A stretch of DNA of 40,714 bases from Bacteroidetes bacterium QS_8_68_28 (GCA_003022485.1 PXTS01000057.1:1-40714); one strand, 5' to 3'; counted from the first letter of the stretch, positions 12,442 through 22,038 are shown. Notes: a model not told the origin generated them from the sequence alone. Numbers and translations: made by a program.

Positions 12442-14038
12442 ACGAGCGCGAGCGAAGTGTCAGCGCCGGCAGAATCATCTCCTCCATCGAGGCGCCGCCG
12501 TGCTGCATCGTGTCGCGGTACTTGCGCTGGTAGTGGTGGTAGTTGGTCGGGTAGACGAAATAGTAGTCCTCCTTGGCGATGATGTAGTTGGTGTTCATCC
12601 CCTGGCTGGGCAGACCGTAGTCTTCGGGGTCTTTGACAAAAATCGCGTGCTCGTCGTTGCACTTGAGGTTGCGCCCGTACTTGTAGCGCAACGCGGTCGA
12701 GGTCTCGCGGTCGCCGATGACTTTCGTGTCGCGCAGGCTGCGGACGGCCCCGTGGTCGGTGGTGACGACGCAGGTGGCGCCAGCGTCCGCGAGCTTCTTG
12801 AAGGCATCCAGGAGCCAGGAGTGCTCGAACCACGTGCGCGTCAGGGCGCGGTAGGCGCGCTCGTCGGGGGCGATCTCTTTGAGCACGTCGCTGTCGGAGC
12901 GGGAGTGGGCAAGGATGTCCACGAAGTTGACCACCACCGCCGAGAGGGGCTGCTGCGCCAGGTCGCCGGCGCGGGCGGCGAAGTCCTGCCCGTCCTCGCT
13001 ACTGATGAGCTTTTCGTAGTGCGCCTCGACGCTGCCCCCGCCGGGGCCGCCCGCCTGCCTGCGGTCCAGCAGGTCCTGCAGAAGCTCGGCCTCGTGCTGG
13101 TTGCGGCTGTGCTCACGCTCCTCGCCGGTGGTCCAGATTTCGGGATATCGCTCGGCGATCTGCACCGGCAGGAGCCCGCTGAAGATGGCGTTGCGCGCGT
13201 AGGGAGTGGCCGTCGGCAACAGGCCGTAGTGAAAGTTCGTCTCGATCTCGAAAAGCGGCTGGAGCAAATCCTCGAACTCCAGCCACTGGTCGTAGCGCAT
13301 GCAGTCGATCACAAAGAAGACGACCGGGCCGCCCTTTTCTTCCAGCTCCGGCAGCACGAACTGCGGAATGGCCTCGTGGCTGAGCGGCGGGCGCTCCTCG
13401 TCGGGCATATACTCGGTGGCCTCGTCGATCCACCGCGAGTAGTGACGCTCCACGAACTGGCCGAAGGCGCGGTTGGCTTCCTGGCGCTGGTCGTCGAAGA
13501 TCTGGCGCGCGCCCTCGTCGTCGGCGTCCAGTTCCTCGTCGTAGCCGACCAGTTCGCGGTACAGATCCGTCCACTCCGCGTGCTGCATCGGGGCGGAGAG
13601 GCGGCGCGAAATATCGTTAAAAGACCGGAGGTACGTCTCGGACGCCTTCTCGCTCTGCAGGCGCTCCTGTTCCAAGAGGCGCTTGACGGTCAGCAGGATC
13701 TGGCTGGGGTTGACCGGCTTGGTCAGGTAGTCGCTGATCTGGCCGCCGAGGGCCTTTTCCATCAGGCGTTCCTCCTCGCTCTTCGTCACCATCACCACGC
13801 GCGCGCCGGGGCGGGCCTCCTTGATCGCTTCGAGCGTCTGGAGGCCGTCCATGCCGGGCATCTGCTCGTCGAGGAGGACGACCTCGTAAGGATGGTCGCG
13901 CACCTCGTCGACCGCGTCGCTGCCGTTGGTCGCGCTCTCGACGGCGTAGCCTTTTTCTTCGAGAAAGAGCATGTGCGGGCGAAGCATCTCGATCTCGTCG
14001 TCCACCCACAGGATGCGTGCGGCGCCGTTGTCGGGCAT
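12440..14038 (-). CDS. porX: Type IX secretion response regulator PorX (receiver + PglZ)
   Basis: 532 aa. The N-terminal receiver domain (1-120) has the acidic cluster VDDE, acceptor D57 (LLDEQMPG), and K107 (YLTKP). A helical linker spans about 130-230. The C-terminal PglZ/alkaline-phosphatase-like domain starts near 237 with the metal ligand region FFVIDCMRYDQW (D245) and the nucleophile-type threonine in LPTATPYARNAIFSG, later VTTDHGAVRSL. In Porphyromonas and Flavobacterium, PorX is phosphorylated by PorY and controls the type IX secretion system, and its PglZ domain is a metal-dependent phosphodiesterase. PorY and secretion genes are not in this window. Start ATG 14038; the O-methyltransferase is divergent. 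Confidence 0.95.
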   Translation of the reverse strand: MPDNGAARILWVDDEIEMLRPHMLFLEEKGYAVESATNGSDAVDEVRDHPYEVVLLDEQMPGMDGLQTLEAIKEARPGARVVMVTKSEEERLMEKALGGQISDYLTKPVNPSQILLTVKRLLEQERLQSEKASETYLRSFNDISRRLSAPMQHAEWTDLYRELVGYDEELDADDEGARQIFDDQRQEANRAFGQFVERHYSRWIDEATEYMPDEERPPLSHEAIPQFVLPELEEKGGPVVFFVIDCMRYDQWLEFEDLLQPLFEIETNFHYGLLPTATPYARNAIFSGLLPVQIAERYPEIWTTGEEREHSRNQHEAELLQDLLDRRQAGGPGGGSVEAHYEKLISSEDGQDFAARAGDLAQQPLSAVVVNFVDILAHSRSDSDVLKEIAPDERAYRALTRTWFEHSWLLDAFKKLADAGATCVVTTDHGAVRSLRDTKVIGDRETSTALRYKYGRNLKCNDEHAIFVKDPEDYGLPSQGMNTNYIIAKEDYYFVYPTNYHHYQRKYRDTMQHGGASMEEMILPALTLRSRS

Positions 14039-14127
14039 GGTCGGGGGAAGGGAGAACAGAAAAAAGGGATGGATAAGATTTCCTTACGGAGCGGCAGGCC
14101 GTTTTCTCCGGCGTGAGACGGAACGCG

Positions 14128-14159
14128 CGTAGGTTCGTGGGTTTGTAGGGAGGTAGGTT
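14128..14159 (+). repeat. 8-nt period array in the porX/methyltransferase spacer
   Basis: Units cgtaggtt, cgtgggtt, tgtaggga and ggtaggtt. It is roughly inverted relative to the C/A-rich array at 14201-14232, so the two could pair. Confidence 0.7.
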
Positions 14160-14200
14160 GTCGAATTGCTTTCGCGTCTACCCCGTGGCTTCCCTCTCCG

Positions 14201-14232
14201 CCTAACAAACTTACGCACTCTCCTACCTAAAC
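14201..14232 (+). repeat. Degenerate 8-nt period array abutting the methyltransferase start
   Basis: Units cctaacaa, acttacgc, actctcct and acctaaac, followed immediately by the GTG at 14233. The sense strand is nearly G-free. Confidence 0.5.
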
Positions 14233-14898
14233 GTGTCCAATCGCTCCCACGGCCTCTCCGACGCGCTTCACGGCTATCTGGTGGAAACGGGTGTGCGCGA
14301 GCCGCCGGCCTTAGCGCGCCTGCGTGAGGAGACGCGCCAACACCCGCGCTCGCAGATGCAGATCGCCCCCGAGCAGGGCCAGTTCATGCGCCTGCTGGCG
14401 AGGCTCGTCGGCGCGCGGCGCACGCTCGACGTGGGCGTCTTTACCGGGTACAGCGCGCTCGCGGTGGCGCTGGCGCTGCCGGAGGGGGGCCGGGTCGTCG
14501 GCTGCGACGTCTCGCCGGATTACACGTCCGTCGCCGAGCGTTTTTTCGAAGAGGCCCAGATCCGCGAGCGGCTCGACCTGCGCATCGGCCCGGCCGTGCA
14601 AACGCTCGACGCGCTCCTGGACGACGGCGAGGCGGAGGACTTCGACCTCGCCTTCATCGACGCGGACAAGGAGCAGTACGACGCCTACTACGAGCGGAGC
14701 CTGCGCCTCGTGCGCCCCGGCGGGCTGGTGCTGATCGACAACGTCTTTCGCGGCGGGGACGTGGCCTGTTCTCCCGACGATGTGGACGAAAGCGTGCGCG
14801 CCGTTCAGCAGCTCAACGACAAGCTCCACGGCGACGAGCGCGTCGACCTGTCCGTGATTCCCGTCAGCGACGGCCTGACGCTGGCGCGCAAGCGGTAA
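14233..14898 (+). CDS. Class I SAM-dependent O-methyltransferase, family 3 (caffeoyl-CoA type)
   Basis: 221 aa from GTG at 14233. It shows the full family-3 pattern: SAM motif I DVGVFTGYSALAVALALP, acidic motif II VVGCDVSPDY, and FDLAFIDADKEQYDAYYE, carrying the divalent-metal aspartates, then LVRPGGLVLIDNVFRGG and the C-terminal PVSDGLTLARK. The length matches bacterial homologues of caffeoyl-CoA/catechol O-methyltransferases. These soluble enzymes methylate catechol-type hydroxyls or, in some cases, tRNA wobble uridine (TrmR); the substrate here is unknown. It is transcribed away from porX. Confidence 0.9.
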   Translation: MSNRSHGLSDALHGYLVETGVREPPALARLREETRQHPRSQMQIAPEQGQFMRLLARLVGARRTLDVGVFTGYSALAVALALPEGGRVVGCDVSPDYTSVAERFFEEAQIRERLDLRIGPAVQTLDALLDDGEAEDFDLAFIDADKEQYDAYYERSLRLVRPGGLVLIDNVFRGGDVACSPDDVDESVRAVQQLNDKLHGDERVDLSVIPVSDGLTLARKR

Positions 14899-15158
14899 GC
14901 GTCCGGTGTTTGGGGGGCGTGCCGCGGTTGGAGGTCTTCAGTCGGAGTTTCCGATCTGCCTCGTGTCTGCGGAGCGCGTCGCTCTTCGAACGGCCTCGGG
15001 TGAGCGCGAACTTCGATGAGCGCGAAAACGCTGCGCGAGGTCGGTGTCGATGCCGCGTCGCGCACGCTACGCTCGGCGGGCACGTCTGGCGCAGAAGCCG
15101 CGCCGCCGTCAGCGCGAGGGGAGAGTCTGCCCCAGCACGAGCGCATCCTACGCCGAGG

Positions 15159-15209
15159 CATGCTTCCAGCCGGGACGTGCTACCAGCCAAGACGTGCTTC
15201 CAGCCAGGA
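15159..15209. repeat. 17-bp minisatellite, three copies
   Basis: Units catgcttccagccggga, cgtgctaccagccaaga and cgtgcttccagccagga follow one another without spacers. It lies in non-coding sequence. Confidence 0.9.
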
Positions 15210-15211
15210 CT

Positions 15212-15231
15212 CTCCGGCGAGGACGCCGGAG
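15212..15231. terminator. Perfect 8-bp GC hairpin downstream of accC
   Basis: ctccggcg-agga-cgccggag is a perfect stem with a 4-nt loop, between the convergent methyltransferase and accC genes. There is no T-run on either side, so a termination role is only possible. Confidence 0.3.
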
Positions 15232-15333
15232 CGAGCAGCGGGCTCTGGCCACTGCCAGGGAGCAGGAAACGCCGGAGCCGAACGGGCCTGCCTCGAGGAT
15301 ACGGCGACCCCGGCGTTTCGTCGAGTCCCGCCG

Positions 15334-16830
15334 CTACCGCCGCCGCCGTTCGGCCCAGCGGCTGCGTTGCTGGAGACGCGCCGCGCCCTCCTCTTCGGCG
15401 AGGGCGTCCGGCTCCTGTGAAGCCTCAAAGAGCACCGCCGCCACCGCCGCGTCGCGCTCGAACTGCGGGTCCTCGGTGAAAAGCTGCTCCGGATCGAAGT
15501 GCTCCTCGACGAAATGCGTCGAGAACCGACCGCTGCGGAAGGCCTCGTGGCGCATCGCGTAGCGGCAGAACGGGATCGTGGTGGTGACGCCGGCGATCTC
15601 GTACTCCGCCAGCGCGCGCTCGCTGCGGCGAATGGCCGCCTCGCGCGACGGGCCCCAGCAGACGAGCTTTGAGATCATCGGGTCGTAGTGGACAGGCACC
15701 GTCTCGCCTTCCTCGACGCCCGCGTCCACGCGCACGCCGGGGCCGCTGGGCGGCGCGTGGCGCACCAGCGGGCCGGGGTCGGGGAGGAAGTTCTGCGCCG
15801 GGTCCTCGGCGTAGACGCGGCACTCGACGGCGTGACCGTCGATGGAAAGATCCTCGGCGGCGCGGTAGCCCAGTTCTTCGCCCTCGGCCACGCGGAGCTG
15901 CTCGGCCACGAGGTCCAGCCCCGTGACCATCTCGGTGGTCGGATGCTCGACCTGGAGGCGCGTGTTCATTTCCATGAAGTAGAAGTCGAGATTCGCGTCC
16001 ACCAGAAACTCGACCGTGCCGGCGTTTTCGTAGCCGACCGCCTCGGCGGCGCGCACGGCGGCGGCGCCCATTTCGGCGCGCTTCTCGGGCGGGAGGACTG
16101 ACGACGGGGCCTCTTCGATCACCTTCTGGAGACGGCGCTGGATGGAGCACTCGCGCTCGAAGAGGTGCGTGGTGTGACCGTGCCGGTCGGCAATAATCTG
16201 GAACTCGATGTGACGCGGCTGCTGGATGTACTTCTCGACGAAGACGCGCCCGTCGCCGAAGGAGGACTGCGCCTCGCTCTGCGCGCGCTCCATCGCGCCG
16301 GTGAAATGGTCCGGGTTGTGGACGACGCGCATCCCCTTGCCGCCGCCGCCCGCTGCCGCCTTCACCAAGACCGGGTAGCCTATTCCAGAGGCCACGCGGG
16401 CGGCCTCCTCAGGGTCGGCAATGGCATCGGTGGTGCCGGGGGCCATCGGGACGCTCGCCTTCTCCATCAAAGCGCGCGCGGCGGTTTTGTCGCCCATCCG
16501 GCGGATCGCCTCCGGCGGCGGACCGATCCACGTGAAGCCGGCCTCGCGCACCGCCTCGGCGAAATCGGCGTTCTCCGAGAGAAAGCCGTAGCCGGGGTGG
16601 ATGGCGTCGGCCTCGCTTGCGCGTGCGGCCTCGAGGATGTTCTCGAAGACCAGGTACGACTCGCCCGCGGCAGGCGGGCCGACGGCGTACGCCTCGTCGG
16701 CGCGGCGCACGTGCAGGGCCGTCGCGTCGGCCTCGCTGAAGACGGCTACGGCAGTGAGGCCGCGCTCGTGGCAGGCGCGAATGACGCGCACGGCAATCTC
16801 GCCCCGGTTGGCGATCAGGACCTTGTCCAT
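15334..16830 (-). CDS. accC: Biotin carboxylase (acetyl/acyl-CoA carboxylase AccC subunit)
   Basis: 498 aa from ATG at 16830 (MDKVLIANRGEIAVRVIRAC). It is an ATP-grasp enzyme that carboxylates biotin on a carrier protein with ATP and bicarbonate. Domains in order: biotin carboxylase N-domain (1-115), ATP-grasp (KAAAGGGGKGMRVV; HIEFQIIADRHG; RECSIQRRLQKVIEEAP; EMNTRLQVEHPTTE), and the C-terminal domain (ECRVYAEDP, RVDAGVEEGETVPVHYDPMI). It is about 50 residues longer than E. coli AccC, through a low-complexity tail (EEEGAARLQQRSRWAERRRR). There is no biotinyl domain, and accB is not adjacent. It could serve acetyl-CoA or propionyl/methylcrotonyl-CoA carboxylation; context does not decide. The ATG overlaps a heptad repeat. 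Confidence 0.93.
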   Translation of the reverse strand: MDKVLIANRGEIAVRVIRACHERGLTAVAVFSEADATALHVRRADEAYAVGPPAAGESYLVFENILEAARASEADAIHPGYGFLSENADFAEAVREAGFTWIGPPPEAIRRMGDKTAARALMEKASVPMAPGTTDAIADPEEAARVASGIGYPVLVKAAAGGGGKGMRVVHNPDHFTGAMERAQSEAQSSFGDGRVFVEKYIQQPRHIEFQIIADRHGHTTHLFERECSIQRRLQKVIEEAPSSVLPPEKRAEMGAAAVRAAEAVGYENAGTVEFLVDANLDFYFMEMNTRLQVEHPTTEMVTGLDLVAEQLRVAEGEELGYRAAEDLSIDGHAVECRVYAEDPAQNFLPDPGPLVRHAPPSGPGVRVDAGVEEGETVPVHYDPMISKLVCWGPSREAAIRRSERALAEYEIAGVTTTIPFCRYAMRHEAFRSGRFSTHFVEEHFDPEQLFTEDPQFERDAAVAAVLFEASQEPDALAEEEGAARLQQRSRWAERRRR

Positions 16831-16861
16831 TTCGGATTTTGGATGGGGGATTTTCGATGGG
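16829..16861 (-). repeat. Heptanucleotide array overlapping the accC start codon
   Basis: Plus-strand units atttcgg, attttgg, atggggg, attttcg and atggg. The first two bases belong to the accC ATG (cat at 16828-16830). Confidence 0.85.
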
Positions 16862-16924
16862 CTGCTCTCGCGCTCCCGTTCTCCCTCCCTCCCTACGCGC
16901 ACATGGCACGATCTGTGCGGTTAG

Positions 16925-18049
<1,125 letters not shown>

Positions 18050-18174
18050 CGCAAGGCGTGGTGCCGGCTGGTGGCTGCGTGAGAAGAAGCACCGACTTGC
18101 TCCGGAAGTGCTACAATGGGAGATGAGCGGGTTCTCGAACGGGTCCTCGTGCACCTCGGAACGTAGATGCGATT

Positions 18175-18205
18175 GCCCTGGGCGCGGAGATCCGCTTGCC
18201 AGGGC
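18175..18205. terminator. Long hairpin between convergent genes
   Basis: gccctgg...ccagggc forms a perfect 7-bp outer stem, with an inner gcgg/ccgc stem inside the same hairpin. It sits between the stops of the dnaJ-like gene and the phytoene-desaturase-like gene. No T-run follows on either strand, so the termination call rests on position and symmetry. Confidence 0.4.
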
Positions 18206-18231
18206 AGAACGCGCTCTTAAACCGCCATGCC

Positions 18232-19701
18232 TCACCCCCGCCGCAGGTCCCGCACTGCCGTCCGCGCCGCGAGGTGGCCGCACATGCCATGCACGCCTCC
18301 CCCAGGGGGCGTCGAGGCCGAGCAGAGGTACAGTCCCTCGGCGGGCGTGCGGTAGGGCGTGAGGCTCAGGGTGGGCCGCGCCACAAGCTGCACGAGGTCC
18401 ATCGCCCCGCCGTTGATGTCGCCGCCGACGAGCGCAGCGTTCTGCCGCTCCAGGTCCGCCGGCGCGCTGATCGTCTGCTGGGTCACGCAGTCGCGGAAGC
18501 CGGGCGCGAAGCGCTCGATCTGGCCGGTGAGGCGCGCGGCCATTTTTTGGCGGTCCCCGTCCCAGCCGTTGGGCACGTGGCAGTACGCCCAGGCAGTGTG
18601 CCGGCCCGCCGGGGCACGCGTATCGTCGAACAGGCTGTGCTGCGCAAGAAGCACAAACGGGCGCTCCGGCGCGCGGCCCTCGGCGACCGCCTGCTCACTG
18701 GCGGCCACCTCCGCCGCCGGGCCGCAGACGTGGACGGTGCCGGCTTTTTTCACATTGTCGTTCGCCCACGGGATCGGCTCCGACAGCGCGAAGTCCGTCT
18801 TGAAGGCCGCCGGGCCGCGCCGGTAGCTCCGCAGGCGGCGGCGGTAGCGGCGGGGCAAGGCGTCCCGGGCGATGTTCGCAAGCTGGCGCGGGGCCGTGTC
18901 GAAGAGCACCGCACGCGCCGGCGGGACGTCCCTCGCGAGGGACGTGACGCGGTGGCCCGTCCGAATCTCGCCGCCGAGCGCGCGCAGGTAGCTCGCCAGT
19001 GCATCGGTAATAGCCTGCGCGCCGCCGCGCGGGAGCGGCCAGCCGACGGCGTGGCCCAGCATCGCCAGCACCAGCCCGAAGGCCGCCGAGCCCGGCGCAG
19101 AAAGCGGCAGGTTCGCGTGGGCCGCGTGGCCGGCGAAGAGCGCACGCGCCTCCTTCCCTCGAAAGAGCGCTTTCACCAACCCCGCCGCCGGCCACACCGC
19201 CCGCAGCCCGAAGCGCCCCAACGCGACCGGGGCGCGCGGCACGTGCAGCATCGGCCGGAGGATTTCCCCGAGCGCCTTCCGCCAGTCGCGCACGAGCGGT
19301 TCCATCAGGCGGCGCCAGTTCTCCCCGTCGCGCCCGAGAGCGGCCGTCGTCTCGCCGAGGGCGTGGTGCTGGAGGACCGCTCGCCCCGTGGGGAGCGGAT
19401 GCGCCGCCGGCACCTCCGGCCAGATCCACTCCAGCCCGTGCTCCCCCAGTGGCAGCTTGCGCAGAAAGGGGGAGGCCACCCCCAGCGGGTGAATCGCCGA
19501 GCCCAAGTCGTGGCGAAAGCCCGGCTCCGTCAGTGCCCCCGTGCGCGCGGCCCCGCCGAGGCGCGAGTTGGCCTCCAGCACGAGCACCGAGTGGCCCGCC
19601 TCCGCCAGCGTGATGGCGGCGGCCAGTCCGTTCGGCCCGCCGCCGACGACGACGGCGTCGTGTTCGGCGTTGCGTGCGTGCGGGCCGTGCGCGGACGGCA
19701 T
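18232..19701 (-). CDS. FAD-dependent oxidoreductase, phytoene-desaturase (CrtI)-like
   Basis: 489 aa from ATG at 19701 (MPSAHGPHARN). The N-terminal FAD-binding motif is AVVVGGGPNGLAAAITLAEAG, followed by VLEANSRLGGAARTG. The middle contains RGGAQAITDALASYLRALGG, typical of the CrtI/COG1233 family. The C-terminal flavin motif region is LYLCSASTPPGGGVHGMCGH. These enzymes desaturate or isomerise polyprenoids, but many COG1233 members have no known substrate, and no crtB or other carotenoid gene is in the window. There is no signal peptide. The leader before the ATG is C/T-rich. The gene is convergent with the dnaJ-like gene. Confidence 0.88.
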   Translation of the reverse strand: MPSAHGPHARNAEHDAVVVGGGPNGLAAAITLAEAGHSVLVLEANSRLGGAARTGALTEPGFRHDLGSAIHPLGVASPFLRKLPLGEHGLEWIWPEVPAAHPLPTGRAVLQHHALGETTAALGRDGENWRRLMEPLVRDWRKALGEILRPMLHVPRAPVALGRFGLRAVWPAAGLVKALFRGKEARALFAGHAAHANLPLSAPGSAAFGLVLAMLGHAVGWPLPRGGAQAITDALASYLRALGGEIRTGHRVTSLARDVPPARAVLFDTAPRQLANIARDALPRRYRRRLRSYRRGPAAFKTDFALSEPIPWANDNVKKAGTVHVCGPAAEVAASEQAVAEGRAPERPFVLLAQHSLFDDTRAPAGRHTAWAYCHVPNGWDGDRQKMAARLTGQIERFAPGFRDCVTQQTISAPADLERQNAALVGGDINGGAMDLVQLVARPTLSLTPYRTPAEGLYLCSASTPPGGGVHGMCGHLAARTAVRDLRRG

Positions 19702-19877
19702 GGAGTCGGGGGGAGAGGTCGGAAAAAGGGAAGACGCGCTGCGCCCGAGGGGGGCGGAGCCCCGTTTACGGGTCACGCTCCTCATCACAGCGGCACTCGC
19801 GCTTCTCCAGTAGCTCCGCCGCGCGCTCGTCGGTCGCTCCACGAACGTCGCGTGGATCGCCGCCGAGGAAGGCGGAA

Positions 19878-20100
19878 ATGGCGCTTATTCCCTTCACCGA
19901 GGAGGCCGATCAGCGAGGACCCGCTCCCGGCGCACTTCGGCACCGTCGAGCGGGTCCCCGGCCATCGCGGGAGCGCACCTACTACAACCGCGCCTACGAC
20001 CTGCGTCTCTGCAAGCACAAGAAGATCGCCGACGGCTGGGTCAAGGGCGCCGCTCAGGTGCACATTGCTCTGTATGCAGGCGACCCGCACGGGTGCGCCG
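19878..20100 (+). pseudogene. Possible decayed gene, unidentified
   Basis: 399 nt separate the flanking genes. Inside, GC3-rich codons run from ATG 19878 (MALIPFTEEAD), continue in the +1 frame (PISEDPLPAHFGTVERVPGH) and return to the first frame (ERTYYNRAYDLRLCKHKKIA...). The third-position bias changes frame with them, which suggests a coding remnant with two compensating indels. I do not recognise the family. Confidence 0.3.
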
Positions 20101-22038
20101 TTACCGCGTCGCCGGCTCACTCCTCCGGTGCGCCCGAGGACGTGCCGACGGTCGCCTCCACCCCGGTCGCCGCCCCGTCGCCGCCGATCTGCTCTTCCTC
20201 GAGGCCCTCGCCGGGGAACTGCTCGATGAACTCGGTCGGGAGGTCGCGGCCCGTGCTCTTCCGAAGAGCGAAAAGAGGTAGTCCAGCGCCGCGCGGTCGC
20301 GCTCGAAGGCCGGGCCGCGCTCCCCGCGCCGCAGCTGGTCGTCGTACTTCGAGAGGCTGCACGCCAGCGCAAACAGCATGATCGCGTTGTCGGCCACGCG
20401 TGCCTGTTGCGCCTGGCGCCTGACGATCTCCTCGCGCTCCCACTTGCTGGTGAGCTTGAAGTAGTGCGAGTGCTGCTGCACCAGCTTCGAGAGGCGCTTC
20501 GCGTACGCGTCGAGCGACGGATGCAGGCCCTCCACATTCGGCCGCGCGGGCTTGATGCCCAAGAAGAGCTGAAGGCCCAGCGGAATGGCGCGCTTGAGGA
20601 CTTCCGGGTTCGTCCCCGCGCGCAAGATGCGGCTGAAGTTGTCCTTGGGAGATTCGTCAAAGTCCCAGAGAAGCGCCTCCTGCACCGAGATCATCTGCTC
20701 GGCCAGCTGCTTGCCGCCGTAGGCGAAGACGAACGACTGCATCACGTCGTTCGAGCCCTCGACGATGCGGTGGATGCGGTTGTCGCGCCAGATGCGCTCC
20801 AGCTCGTGCTCGGTCATGTAGCCTTCGCCGCCCATGATCTGCATCGCGTCGTCGATGACCTCCCAGCCGTAGCGCGAGCAGAAGACCTTGCAGATGGCCG
20901 TCTCGACCATGATGTCCTCGTCGCCGCGGTCCAGCATCCCCGTCATCATGTAGAGCATTGCGTCCATGGCGTAGGTGTAGGCGCTCATGCGCGCGATCTT
21001 TTGCTGCACCAGCTCGAAGTCCGAGAGTGGGCGGTCGAACTGGTGGCGCGTCTGCGCCCACTTGGTGCTCTGGTTCATCGCGTGCTTGGCCGCGCCGGTG
21101 ACGCCGGCTGAGAGCGTGCAGCGCCCGTAGTTGAGACACGAAAGCGCCACGTTGAGGCCGCGCCCGCGCTCGTGGAGCAGATTCTCCTTCGGCACCCTCA
21201 CGTCATCGAAGCGGAGGCGCGCCTGCTGCGTCCCGCGGATGCCCGTCTTCGAGCGGTTGTGCTCGAAGATCTCGACGCCTTCCATGTCGGGCGTGCAGAT
21301 CAGCGCGTTGACGCCCTGTTGCTCCAGCCCGCCGCCCTCGCCTCCCGAGGGCACCATGTTTTTGCTCATTACCGTGAAGAGTGCCGACCACGCCCCGCTG
21401 GTGGACCACTTCTTCTCGCCGTTGAGGATGAAGTGCTTCCCGTCGTCCGATTCCACGCAGGTCGTCTCCTGGTTGGCCGCGTCGCTGCCGACGTTCGGCT
21501 CCGAGAGACAAAAGGCTGACAGCTCCTCCTGCGCGACCATCGGCAGGTACTTCTCCTTCTGCTCCTCATTGCCGAATATCACGAGCGCCTTGCAGCCGAT
21601 GCTCTGGTGCGCCGAGACCATCACCGCCGTCGAAGAGCAATGGTAGCCGATCAGCTCGAGCACGCGGTTGTAGCTGGTCACACCCAGCCCGAGGCCGCCG
21701 TACTCCTCGGGGATGATCATGCCCATCACGCCCATCTCGAAGAGCCGGTCGATGCACCATTGCGGGATGACCTGTTCCTTGTCGATCTGGATGGACGGGT
21801 GCTCGTTTTCGAGGTAGTCTTCCAACTCCTCGAGCAGCGCGTCGGTCTTTTCCCGTTCCTCTCTGCCCTCGTGCGGATACGGGAAGACCGCATCGCTCTG
21901 AAAGCGGCCCCAGAACATGTTTTTGACGAAGCCCATCTCCGAAGGCTCCGGCCCCATCATCGTCTCGATGTCCTCGATCATTTTTCGATCTTCCTTCGAG
22001 ACGCCTTTGATGTCGGAGAGTCCTTGTTGGTCAGACAT
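20101..22038 (-). CDS. Acyl-CoA dehydrogenase (long-chain/VLCAD-like), 3' frameshift
   Basis: 645 aa as read from ATG 22038. This is an FAD enzyme of beta-oxidation or branched-chain acyl-CoA oxidation. Visible: the N-terminal helical domain (IPEEYGGLGLGVTSYNRV), the FAD/substrate block CLSEPNVGSDAANQETT and NGEKKWSTSG, the catalytic-base region HRIVEGSNDVMQ with its Glu, MGGEGYMTEHELERIWRD, and a C-terminal extension as in VLCAD/ACAD9-type enzymes of about 600 residues. After LDYLFSLF (about 20268) the frame gives a Ser-rich nonsense tail. The -1 frame continues sensibly as RKSTGRDLPTEFIEQFPGEG and stops at 20117. One base is missing at a near-palindrome, so the natural end is probably 20117. 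The enzyme core is intact. Confidence 0.9.
   Translation of the reverse strand: MSDQQGLSDIKGVSKEDRKMIEDIETMMGPEPSEMGFVKNMFWGRFQSDAVFPYPHEGREEREKTDALLEELEDYLENEHPSIQIDKEQVIPQWCIDRLFEMGVMGMIIPEEYGGLGLGVTSYNRVLELIGYHCSSTAVMVSAHQSIGCKALVIFGNEEQKEKYLPMVAQEELSAFCLSEPNVGSDAANQETTCVESDDGKHFILNGEKKWSTSGAWSALFTVMSKNMVPSGGEGGGLEQQGVNALICTPDMEGVEIFEHNRSKTGIRGTQQARLRFDDVRVPKENLLHERGRGLNVALSCLNYGRCTLSAGVTGAAKHAMNQSTKWAQTRHQFDRPLSDFELVQQKIARMSAYTYAMDAMLYMMTGMLDRGDEDIMVETAICKVFCSRYGWEVIDDAMQIMGGEGYMTEHELERIWRDNRIHRIVEGSNDVMQSFVFAYGGKQLAEQMISVQEALLWDFDESPKDNFSRILRAGTNPEVLKRAIPLGLQLFLGIKPARPNVEGLHPSLDAYAKRLSKLVQQHSHYFKLTSKWEREEIVRRQAQQARVADNAIMLFALACSLSKYDDQLRRGERGPAFERDRAALDYLFSLFGRARAATSRPSSSSSSPARASRKSRSAATGRRPGWRRPSARPRAHRRSEPATR
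20255..20269. other. Palindrome at the acyl-CoA dehydrogenase frameshift
   Basis: gctcttc-c-gaagagc is a 7-bp inverted repeat with a single central base. Restoring one G would give the perfect 16-bp palindrome gctcttccggaagagc and would also restore the reading frame. Confidence 0.75.

Larger units (their letters stand above)
14899..15333. other. Intergenic region with minisatellite and hairpin
   Basis: 435 nt between convergent genes. The ORFs drawn here have no recognisable content and conflict between frames. The supported elements are a 17-bp triple repeat and a perfect hairpin, listed separately. Confidence 0.55.

Noticed and set aside
12212-14116. 634-aa plus-strand ORF opposite porX/tsaE
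   Set aside because: Shadow; PorX receiver and PglZ motifs are on the minus strand.
18196-20229. 677-aa plus-strand ORF
   Set aside because: Antisense of the CrtI-like gene, Arg/Pro-rich, no domain.
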